Source: Bremia lactucae
Lineage: Eukaryota > Oomycota > Peronosporomycetes > Peronosporales > Peronosporaceae
Assembly (NCBI RefSeq): GCF_004359215.1
Contig: NC_090615.1
Location: 2,182,391 to 2,195,209 of the forward strand
DNA: 12,819 bases
Reading direction: 5' to 3'
The position numbers and the translations under genes are program-made. The notes under the pieces are model-generated. The model saw only the letters and a list, made by a program, of their open reading frames with translations, was not told the origin of the DNA and did no database searches. This document shows, one piece after another, positions 5,829 to 12,240 of this stretch (positions within the stretch are counted from its first letter, which is position 1; every line of letters begins with the position of its first letter).

Positions 5829-6682
5829 TTACTTTAACAAAATTTTGTGCATAGAGGCGACTCGATCATGCTGCTCGTAGTCATCCTCGCTGCGCCAGTG
5901 GACATTGTTGGCCCCGCGTCCACGACTATTGCCGCCGCGTCTTGGGCCCTTGTTCTCAGCTTTTTGTTTGGTCCAGCACCGTTCTGCCGTTTGCCCCAAT
6001 TTTCCGCAGTACGTGCAGTGGTACTGTTCACGCTCGACACTGAACGCCTTGGTCGCGTCTTCAGTCTTGATTACTGTAGTCTTTGCACCTCGCCGCTTGA
6101 TATGCTCGTTAGTAAGCACCTTGCCGACGTCCCGTGATCGAAGCTCCGCGCTGTTCATCTCCAAGTTGAGCACGACATTCTCGTAGCTCTTGGGCAGGCT
6201 GCGCAGTAAGCAAATCGCGACATCCTCGTCCTTCATCTTGGCGCCGATGCTTGAGAGGTTTGCGCTGATGTTGAGAAGCTTGTTGCAACGATGAAAAACA
6301 TTGCCGTCTTCCGACAATTCCATACTAAAGAGCTGACGCTTCAAGAGATAATGTTCCGCCTTCTGCGACCCGCCTTCTGCGACCCGCCGTATAGTGTCTT
6401 GATACGCGCCCACGCAACCCAAGCTTCCTCGCAGTCGTCAACTACGTGATGATAGTCTGCGTCTATATGTAAACGCATAGGACCGAACTCGACGTTGCTT
6501 GTCTTGACGTAGTCCTCCAAGGCGCGCGAGTCCGCAAACGTCGGCGACATCTCTCGATTTACGATGTGCCACGTCGACTTGGTGAGGAACGCGCCACGCA
6601 TGTAGCGACTCCAAGTCGCGTAGTTGTCTTCATTGAATCGATCAATAGAGACCTTGGCCGAGGGATCTTGTGAAGAGGACAT
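5829..6682 (-). pseudogene. gag: Copia Gag with frameshift and altered zinc knuckle
   Basis: The start is taken as the ATG at 6680-6682 ([24 protein letters not shown]), because the longer open frame to 6781 runs through the primer-binding site and LTR. The N-terminal part is the UBN2/DUF4219-type Copia Gag ([37 protein letters not shown]). A 14-bp tandem duplication at 6357-6384 then shifts the frame; the rest continues as [14 protein letters not shown] through [13 protein letters not shown]. The zinc knuckle reads [14 protein letters not shown]: the expected His is Gln (CAA, 5991-5993), so one zinc ligand is missing. A Gly/Arg-rich RNA-binding tail follows. The frame stops at 5829 beside the interruption. 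Apart from the duplication the frame is clean. Confidence 0.87.
6357..6384. repeat. 14-bp tandem duplication in Copia A gag
   Basis: CGCCTTCTGCGACC occurs twice in direct succession (6357-6370 and 6371-6384), with CGCC continuing a third unit. On the minus strand it duplicates the GGSQKA coding stretch. Because 14 is not a multiple of three, it explains the gag frameshift. Confidence 0.93.
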
Positions 6683-6689
6683 GGCGCTT

Positions 6690-6701
6690 GGGCTCATAAC
6701 C
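6690..6701 (-). promoter_or_regulatory. Primer-binding site, half-tRNA(iMet) type
   Basis: On the minus strand GGTTATGAGCCC lies directly after a putative LTR end (...TTCAACA) and 7 bases before the gag ATG. It is complementary to GGGCTCATAACC, the anticodon arm of eukaryotic initiator Met tRNA as in the yeast sequence. Drosophila copia uses the same internal tRNA region (GGTTATGGGCCC) as primer, not the tRNA 3' end. The match is seen directly; its use as primer is inferred. Confidence 0.7.
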
Positions 6702-6941
6702 TGTTGAATGCTGAGGTCGGAGAGAGCGAAGAAGAAAGAGAGCGAAGCGAAGAGAAGAGTCTGCTGTTGAGGCGAAGACACTTGAGCCGAAAAAGAAATA
6801 TTTGAAAGTGATTGATTAATTGAGGCTTACACTTCTAGTTCTCATAACCACTCAATTCTACATACTTGGATTAACTATATTAGTATAAGTAACAACTATG
6901 TTTAACCGCGGTTCGAATTGAATCGGTTTGAATTATGTACA
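6702..6941 (-). repeat. Probable 5' LTR of Copia A
   Basis: The stretch adjoining the primer-binding site runs, on the minus strand, from TGTACATAATTC (6941) to ATTCAACA (6702), giving TG...CA ends and a length of about 240 bp. Near 6877-6893 there is an AT-rich TATA-like run. From about 6760 down to 6719 the minus strand is strongly CT-rich, a common setting for oomycete transcription starts. No second LTR is in the window, so the outer boundary is a guess. A perfect AACCGCGGTT palindrome lies at 6904-6913. Confidence 0.5.
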
Positions 6942-6954
6942 TTACCTGAAACCC

Positions 6955-7056
6955 ACAAACTTCAATAGGCACATTGGACATAGTGGTCTAGACACTATCG
7001 TCAAAAGGAATTATGGTATTGGAATTGATCTCACTTCGGTCAAACAGTGGGAGCTT
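6955..7056 (+). pseudogene. Copia pre-integrase zinc-region remnant
   Basis: NRHIGHSGLDTIVKRNYGIGIDLTSVKQWEL resembles the HxxxH half of the GAG-pre-integrase domain. The Cys half (CDGCALGKQTR) is found only at 7176, in another frame, with about 119 bp between. Protease and gag should precede it but are absent: sequence left of about 6942 belongs to the probable LTR of Copia A. Confidence 0.7.
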
Positions 7057-7175
7057 TCAATCGCTGAAGTTAAAGAGCATGAGAAACTACGTTTAGGGCA
7101 GTATCGGCAGAATGCGAAACATGCCTGGTATAAGATTTATCCTAACATTCGTTGATCAAAACGGTACTTTGGCTG
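7057..7175. other. Insertion in the Copia B zinc region
   Basis: The two halves of the HHCC zinc-binding unit are normally adjacent but are separated here by about 119 bp. The frame entering from 6928 continues to a TGA at 7153 as a basic peptide (RLGQYRQNAKHAWYK), which I do not recognise. No terminal repeats are evident. It could be host-derived filler or a piece of another repeat. Confidence 0.5.
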
Positions 7176-7967
7176 TGCGATGGTTGTGCGCTTGGCAAAC
7201 AAACGCGAGTAAGTTTTTTGCCAAAGTCGCCTCATCATGCAAAGAAACTGTTGCAAGTTATTCACAGTGATGTGTGTGGACCTATGCAGTCAACGACTTT
7301 CAGCAACAAGCGGTAATTTGTCACTTTCACGAACGAAGACTCGCACTTTACCACGGTATTTTTGCGGCGAAACAAGTCTGAAGTTGCCGACAAATTTGCC
7401 GAGTTCGTTGCGTTCGCTAAAACTCAGACTGGCAAAGTTGTCAAAGCTATTCGCCGCGATAATGGTGGCGAGTACACTTCGGGTGACATGGCCAAGTTCT
7501 GCAAATGGCGCGGTATCGAGTAAAATTTCACGCCACCTTATACTCCACAGCTAAACGGAGTAGCTGAACGCATGAACCGGACGCTGGTAGAATGTGCAAG
7601 ATGTTTGATTGAGCACGCTGGACTGCCAATGACATATTGGGGCGAAGCAGTTATGACTTCTGCTTTTCTTCGCAATCGTTGCCCAACGCGTGGTATTGTT
7701 ATGGATGAGTCACCGTACAAAGTTTGGACTGGAAGAAAACCTGTGCTGACGAATTTGAAGGTTTTTGGATACCATGCATTTGTTACGGTTCCCAAAGAAA
7801 AACGCAGCAAGTTTGACGCTCGGTCGGTGCGCTGTCGATTTATTGGCTACTCGGAGCATGAGAAAGCGTATCGATTTGAAAAAGTAAAGAGTGGTCGTGT
7901 GCTTGTTAGCCGCAACGCAAAGTTTATGGAAGACACTTTCGACAGTGGGAGGCGCGACCGTCGCTAA
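7176..7967 (+). pseudogene. Copia integrase, complete DDE core with two stops
   Basis: One frame reads CDGCALGKQTRVSF (zinc Cys pair), then VIHSDVCGPMQ with catalytic Asp 1. A TAA at 7314-7316 occurs where a Tyr codon is usual (R-stop-FVTF). Next come KSEVADKFAEF, AIRRDNGGEYTSG with Asp 2, a second TAA at 7521-7523 (GIE-stop-NFTPPYTP) and NGVAERMNRTLVE with the catalytic Glu. The C-terminal part VFGYHAFVTVPKEKRSKFDAR, CRFIGYSEHEKAYRF and LVSRNAKFMED is intact to the stop at 7965-7967. All three acidic residues are present, so the losses are the two stops and the split zinc region. The frame from 7572 has no real start of its own. Confidence 0.9.
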
Positions 7968-8345
7968 AACGAAGTCGCTGTTCAAGATGATGATTAAGCA
8001 ACTCATCAGGACTTCCCACGGCACGACCAGACAGACCACGAAACTGAAGAATCAGCGCAGGAAGAAGAAGTTTAGTCTGGCAGTAAGCGACATTAACGGA
8101 CCCAATCGCTCGAAAAGGCGACTGAAGTACGAAGGCCTAAACGACAAGTCGATCACTCGAAGAAATGTCAGCCACAGCTCAAGACTTTGAGGCTGCGTAC
8201 GTTGTAGATTCAGTGGAAGAAATGCCGACTACATTCAAGTCGGCGATGGAATCCAATGACGCAGCTAAATGAAAGAAGCATGTGACTTGGAAATAGAGTT
8301 GTTACAAAAGAACAGGACCTGAACGCTAGTACCCCTTCCGAAAGG
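7968..8345 (+). pseudogene. Copia integrase-RT linker, degenerate
   Basis: The frame that continues the integrase reads an acidic low-complexity stretch (DDD-stop-ATHQDFPRHDQTDHETEE, SAQEEE) with several stops. It then passes into a KRRP-type basic stretch. After a shift, DFEAAYVVDSVEEMPTTFKSAMES marks the conserved lead-in to the Copia RT domain, with stops at the Trp codons that normally follow. The long open reading at 7891-8190 is an out-of-frame artefact. Confidence 0.65.
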
Positions 8346-9268
8346 ATGCAAGGCAATCGGCAATGGGTGTTTCACGTCAAGGCAAATCAAGCAGGTGAAG
8401 TCGAGCGATACAAGGCGCGTCTAGTGGCCAAAGGCTTTGCACAGAAGTTTGGCATCGACTACGAAAAAGCGTTTGCGCCTGTGGCCAAGTTTTCGTCGAT
8501 CCGGATCTTGCTCAGTCTGGCTGCCAAGTACGGACTCGCGGTCCATCAGATGGATGTGAAGACAGCATTTCTAAACGGCCAGCTCGATGAGGATACCTTC
8601 ATGGCGCAGCGTGATGGTTTTACGAATATGGTTAGTTCTGACTATGTATGCAAGTTACAACGGTCACTGTACGGGCTAAAGCAATCGCCCCGCATGTGGA
8701 ACACGACCATTGATGACTTTATGCTGGTACTGAAGTTCAAAAAGTGTAAATCCGACCGCTGCGTGTACCTGAAGCGAGATGACCAAGACATGATTTTCGT
8801 CGCGCCCTACGTCAACAATTTAATCTTAGCTACCAGTACCAGCAAGATACTTCAAGAAACCAAGCAAGCACTCAGCCAACGATTTAAATGACGGATTTGG
8901 GCCAATTCAAGTTCTTTTTTGGAATCGCGATCGAGCAAGACTCTACGATCGGGACTCTGACAATGCGGCAAACCAAGTTCGCAAGCGATATTTTGACCAA
9001 GTTTATTATGGAAAACAGCAAACCCGTCAGAACGCCTCAAGACCCAGGACTCAAGCTTACCAAGTCCATAGGCGAAGGAGGATGCAAGCACAGCGACACT
9101 ATAGCCGGTGTGGCGTATCGAAATGCTGTTGGCTGTCTGACGTACCTTATGGTCGGCACGCGTCCGGACCTTGCTGCGGCATTTGGAGTGCTCAGCCAAT
9201 TCGCGGCAGACCCATGCCCAACACACTGGCAAGCGCTGAAAATAGTCTTTATGTATATCCAAGGCTAG
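8346..9268 (+). pseudogene. Copia reverse transcriptase with YVNN active site
   Basis: RVT_2-type RT. Motifs in order from 8346: ARLVAKGFAQKFGIDYEKAFAPVAK, QMDVKTAFLNGQLDED (palm Asp), SLYGLKQSPRMW, and the active-site strand APYVNNLIL. In RTs this is YVDD. Here both Asp codons are Asn (AAC 8814-8816, AAT 8817-8819), which removes metal binding. A one-base loss near 8885 produces the TGA at 8889 and moves to the frame open from 8888 (MTDLGQFKFFFGIAIEQDS, TMRQTKFASDILTKF, AVGCLTYLMVGTRPDLAAAF). The frame ends at a TAG (9266-9268) caused by a further 2-base loss at IQG-TRTHG. The ATG at 8346 is not a natural start: homology begins at WVFHVK after another small indel. Confidence 0.9.
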
Positions 9269-9546
9269 GACGCACGGCATCGAATTTCAAACAGCAATTC
9301 ATGATGGACTGCGAGGATTTTCGGATGCGGACTGGGCCGGAGATACGATGTCGCGAAGAAGCACAAGCGGTTATGTCTTTATGATGAGCGGCGGGTGTAT
9401 CAGCTGGAAGAGCAAGAAACAGCGTACCGTGGCACTATCGGCTACGGAAGCTGAATACATGGCATTGTCAGAGGCTACGCAACAAGCAATATGGCTCGAG
9501 GCGTTTCTGTGTGAGTTGGGCGAGATATCGTCGGATACCGCTGTAG

Positions 9547-9735
9547 AGAGAGTTACAATATATAAGCAACACCATCATCATGCATTTTATCTTAACGTCT
9601 GATTAGCCAAATTTGGTCGCCCCGCCGTTAGTTGAGACCTGACGGCGTACATGAAGTGAATTATACATAAACGAGTCTACAAAGCCCGCAATCTAATATC
9701 TCGGCAATTGTATGAGACACAAAAATCAGCTCCAG
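9547..9735. other. About 185-bp insertion in Copia B RNase H
   Basis: RNase H homology stops after GCTGTA and resumes at ATTTTTGAAGATAACC. The inserted AT-rich sequence has no coding similarity. At its right edge AAAAATC (9721-9727) is an inverted copy of GATTTTT (9735-9741) spanning the resumed coding sequence, with a 7-nt loop. No clear target-site duplication was found. It could be a small solo repeat or repair filler. Confidence 0.6.
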
Positions 9736-9977
9736 ATTTTTGAAGATAACCAAGGCTCGATTGCACTGGCGAAGAACCCGCAGTACCACGAGCGGACCAA
9801 GCACATCGACAGTAGATACCATTTTGTACGCGGAAAGGTTAACGACGGTCATGTGATTCTTGAGTATATTTCTACTCTCGAAACGCTGGCCGACATCATG
9901 ACCAAGCCAATTCCCGCGGCACAATTTTGCGCCATTCGTGGCAAGCTCGGAATACAAGGTCCAAGAGCTGTCGAGTC

Positions 9978-9986
9978 GAGTGGGAG
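9978..9986 (+). promoter_or_regulatory. Polypurine tract of Copia B
   Basis: GAGTGGGAG directly precedes TGTTGTCAAG and lies at the end of the pol frame. This is the standard arrangement for the plus-strand primer next to the 3' LTR start in Copia elements (GGGAG followed by TGTTG). Confidence 0.65.
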
Positions 9987-10254
9987 TGTTGTCAAGGACG
10001 CTAAAAGGAATATGTATCAAGCAGCAAAAGAATCAACAGTGGATACCGGTTTATACCGGTAAATATCGGCTATGACGTCATGCAGTTATGTCATTGGAAT
10101 AACGTCAGTCGATGACGTCAGAGCTTCTAGAAGGTTCCGGAAACGCTGATTGTATAGAAGTAATGGTTGACTTAGAGGTAGCAATAGGTTTGCGAACTAA
10201 GTCCTCAAATATATTTACTTTGCATTTTGCCAACTAGTGCTATTGACAAATTCA
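9987..10254 (+). repeat. 3' LTR start (U3) of Copia B, truncated
   Basis: The stretch begins TGTTG after the polypurine tract and runs about 268 bp to the junction with Copia C. It has no coding homology apart from read-through of pol to 10062. It contains a direct repeat of TACCGGT (10034 and 10044), two TGACGTCA palindromes, a heat-shock-type element, and an AAATATATTTA TATA-like run at 10208-10218. These are arranged as in a promoter. The R/U5 end is not distinguishable. Confidence 0.6.
10073..10142. promoter_or_regulatory. Twin TGACGTCA sites plus four-unit heat-shock element
   Basis: TGACGTCA, the CRE/bZIP palindrome, occurs at 10073-10080 and 10113-10120. Five bases after the second, TTC-TA-GAA-GG-TTC-CG-GAA (10125-10142) fits four perfect alternating nGAAn units of the heat-shock factor consensus. 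A TATA-like stretch follows about 65 bp later. The sites are seen directly; their use as an LTR promoter is inferred. Confidence 0.6.
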
Positions 10255-11390
10255 TTAGAAAGCGTATCCAGAAGTAGACTTGCGATCAAAGTGGTCGCCT
10301 GCTGTCTGCATCGGAATAGCCGCGACAGTCGACTTTATTGCCAGACTGAAAACGAATACCATGAGTCTTGGTCCCTTGCAGGTAGCGTAGTATGCGCTTG
10401 ACTGTGGTTCAGTGCTCGACTTGCGGATTTTCCATGAACCTTGATACGTATCCAACAGCAAATGCAATGTCCGGCCGAGTTGCAGTCATTAGGTGCATCA
10501 GCGCCCCTACCGCCTCACGAAATGGTGCATTCACTTTAGTCGGGGCATCGCTTGGCAATAGTCATGAGCTCATTTCCGTTGGACTTATCACTGCCTTGCA
10601 ATCATCCATGCCAAAGCGCTTGAGAATATCATCGACGTATCGCCGTTGACACATTGTCACACTGCCATCATCATTGTCCACAAGCTGGATGCCTAACACA
10701 AATGCACACTTGCCACTGTTGGTCATCTCAAAGCGTCCTTTTAAGTCAGTCTTCGTGCGCGCTATTAGCTCCGTCGAGCTTCCAGTAACTAAAACATCGT
10801 CGACGTATACCAGCAATAGCACGCAATGCCCTTCAATAATCTTGATGGAAAGGCATGGGTCGAAAGCCAAAACTTGGAAACCAATCGAGCATACGAATTC
10901 GTCAAAAGTCTCGTTCCATACACGCGAAGCTTGTTTCAAGCCATAAACTGCCTTGACCAGCTCAAGAGAATCAAAGTCTTTGTCGAGCTCAACCCCTTCT
11001 GGTGCGACACAGTACACAACTTCTTTCATGACTCCATAAAGAAAAGCTGTCACCACATCCAACTGATCAAGTGGCCACCTAAAGTACTTGGTCAAAGCGA
11101 TCACCATGCGTAGCGTCACACACTTTACCACAGGCGAAAATGTCTCCTTGTAGTCGATTTCCTACTTTTACTTGAATCCTTTTGCGACGAGACGAGTCTT
11201 GTACTTCTCGATGGAGCCATCAGCTTTGCGCTTGATCTTGAACACCCACTTTGCTCCAATGGCTTGCTGTCCTGATGGTAACTTTGCAGCTCCAAACACT
11301 CCACGAAGCTGCATGGAATTCAACTCAGCGCGTATTGCCTTGCGCCAATGTAGCTGATCCGGCCCGCCAATGGCATCTTGAAATGTGGTC
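10255..11390 (-). pseudogene. Copia RT with intact YVDD plus partial RNase H
   Basis: Homology starts near 11390 (TFQDAIGGPDQLHWRKAIRAEL), then IGAKWVFKIKRKADGSIEKYKTRLVAKGFK. TAA and TAG codons at 11164-11172 interrupt before IDYKETFSPVVK. The open part from 11131 (a GTG, internal) carries QLDVVTAFLYG, AVYGLKQASRVW, LLVYVDDVLVTG with both catalytic Asp residues (10796-10801), LKGRFEMTNSGKCAFVLGI and the RT tail. A TGA at 10562 and another at a Trp codon near 10425 lie in the same frame. The RNase H start reads GYSDAD, then a 2-base loss near 10308 shifts to AGDHFDRKSTSGYAF, where the copy is cut. The active site is sounder than in B, but the frame is broken. Confidence 0.9.
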
Positions 11391-11736
11391 GCTCAGATAA
11401 GTCTTTGGCTTCGACCGCATTAGCACTTGCACGCCGGAACGCAGGTGGAGTTGATTTGCTGTCATCATTCGCTGAAGCATTTATGTCATGAGTCAGAGTA
11501 GGTTCCTTGCGCGCATTTGATCGCCGCTTGGGTCAACGTGATTTCAAATCTTTTAAAGCGCTTCCCTCTTCCAATCCAGTTTCATGATAATCAGGAATTG
11601 AAACTTTAAATGAGCGATTTAAGTCACTTGAACGATCCTTGCGCTTTCTCATCTGCTTAAAGTCCGTTGTATATGACGAGTCGTCATCGCTAATCTCGAG
11701 CGCGTCAAAGTCATCATTAAATGATCCATCAAACAT
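11391..11736 (-). pseudogene. Copia acidic linker before RT
   Basis: The frame opens at 11736 (MFDGSFNDDFDALEISDDDSS), then a basic segment (KQMRKRKDRSSDLNRS), and stops with TGA after DLKSR at 11533. The same frame resumes with PKRRSNARKEP and a Ser/Ala-rich stretch to about 11400, where a one-base shift leads into the RT. The composition is that of the low-complexity integrase-RT spacer of Copia Pol. The ATG at 11736 coincides with the junction to Gypsy G3 and is not a gene start. Confidence 0.65.
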
Positions 11737-11779
11737 AGAAGGTCCTAATCTTCTTTGTAGGCTTTCTTTGTGTCATTAA

Positions 11780-12240
11780 CTAAGGTTGATGACGGAACAC
11801 TCGCAGTAAGTGTTGCAACAGTAAGATTATTTTGACTGTTGGAGTGCACTGCTGACTTGAAATCGGGTCGGCGTGATACGCATCAGCGACGACATTAAGT
11901 CGTCCTGGATTATATTCGACGGAGAAATTATACTCCGCGAAGAAGGATAGCCACCTCGCCATTCTTTGCGAAAGGTGTGGGCTGTTTACGGCCGTGCGTA
12001 ATGATGCATGGTCCGTATATACGATGAACAGTCTATCTCCCTGAAGATAGACCCTAAATGTAGCCAATGCATATTTCATGGCAAGGAGTTCCTTGTCATG
12101 CACTGGGTAATTGCGTTCAGCTGGTTGTAGCTGACGCGATTGGTAATAGACGACGCGCTCCGCGCCGTCTGTATCGTATTGCATTAATGCGCAGCCGATT
12201 GCGAAATCGCTGGCGTCACAGACCACATGGAATGGTCTGT
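11780..12240 (-). pseudogene. Gypsy RNase H domain, late frameshift
   Basis: It reads VCDASDFAIGCALMQYD (catalytic Asp), AERNYPVHDKELLAMKYAL (Glu), FIVYTDHASLRTAV (Asp) and NVVADA (Asp), followed by AYHADP where G2 has ALSRRPD. One T is lost near 11880, so the last ~30 codons are out of frame. The link to RT is broken by another indel near 12250: RT ends SPILAIIKTDHSM and RNase H starts in a different frame. The catalytic residues are all kept. Confidence 0.87.

Larger units (their letters stand above)
4583..6941 (-). mobile_element. Ty1/Copia fragment A (5' LTR, gag, protease, integrase start)
   Basis: Minus-strand order is probable LTR, primer-binding site, gag, protease, pre-integrase zinc region and integrase core, the Copia (Pseudoviridae-type) order with integrase before RT. 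The copy stops inside the integrase at 4583, so RT and RNase H are absent. Its integrase and the B integrase belong to clearly different Copia lineages (RHYGAREF here against RRDNGGEY in B). Confidence 0.92.
9269..10010 (+). pseudogene. Copia RNase H, split by an insertion
   Basis: The Copia RNase H follows RT. It reads HGIEFQ and GFSDADWAGD (first catalytic Asp), SRRSTSGYVFMMSGGCISWKSKKQ and ALSATEAEYMALSEA (catalytic Glu), up to SSDTAV at about 9546. It is then broken, and resumes at 9736 in another frame with IFEDNQGSIALAKNP (Asp in EDNQ), RTKHIDSRYHFVR, ISTLETLADIMTKPIPA and KLGIQGPRAVESSG, the normal C terminus of Copia Pol. The open frame runs on into the LTR to 10062 but the protein end should be near the polypurine tract. 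All catalytic positions I can identify are kept; the insertion and frameshifts kill it. Confidence 0.88.
6942..10254 (+). mobile_element. Ty1/Copia fragment B (integrase to 3' LTR)
   Basis: Plus-strand order: pre-integrase remnant, integrase, acidic linker, RT, RNase H, polypurine tract, start of 3' LTR. The 5' half (LTR, gag, protease) is missing at the head-to-head junction with Copia A near 6942, and the 3' LTR is cut by Copia C near 10255. Stops, frameshifts and two insertions (7057-7175 and 9547-9735) interrupt the pol frame. Confidence 0.92.
10255..11737 (-). mobile_element. Ty1/Copia fragment C (linker, RT, partial RNase H)
   Basis: Minus-strand order is acidic linker, RT, start of RNase H. 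The left end stops in STSGYAF at the junction with the Copia B LTR. The right end stops at about 11737, where Gypsy G3 begins. Gag, protease, integrase and LTRs are absent from this copy. It is divergent from B: the palm motif is QLDVVTAFLYG against QMDVKTAFLNG. Confidence 0.92.

Noticed and set aside
6683..6781. N-terminal extension of Copia A gag ([23 protein letters not shown]) resembling a secretion signal, as in an oomycete effector
   Set aside because: It is translated LTR U5 and primer-binding site DNA: CT-rich tract, LTR end and the half-tRNA site lie in it, and Gag homology begins at 6682.
7710..8039. Minus-strand open frame of 109 codons opposite the Copia B integrase
   Set aside because: It is antisense to a well-supported integrase C terminus and has no domain of its own.
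11172..11357. Plus-strand open frame opposite Copia C
   Set aside because: The minus strand reads the Copia RT lead-in (IGAKWVFKIKRK), so the plus frame is a shadow.
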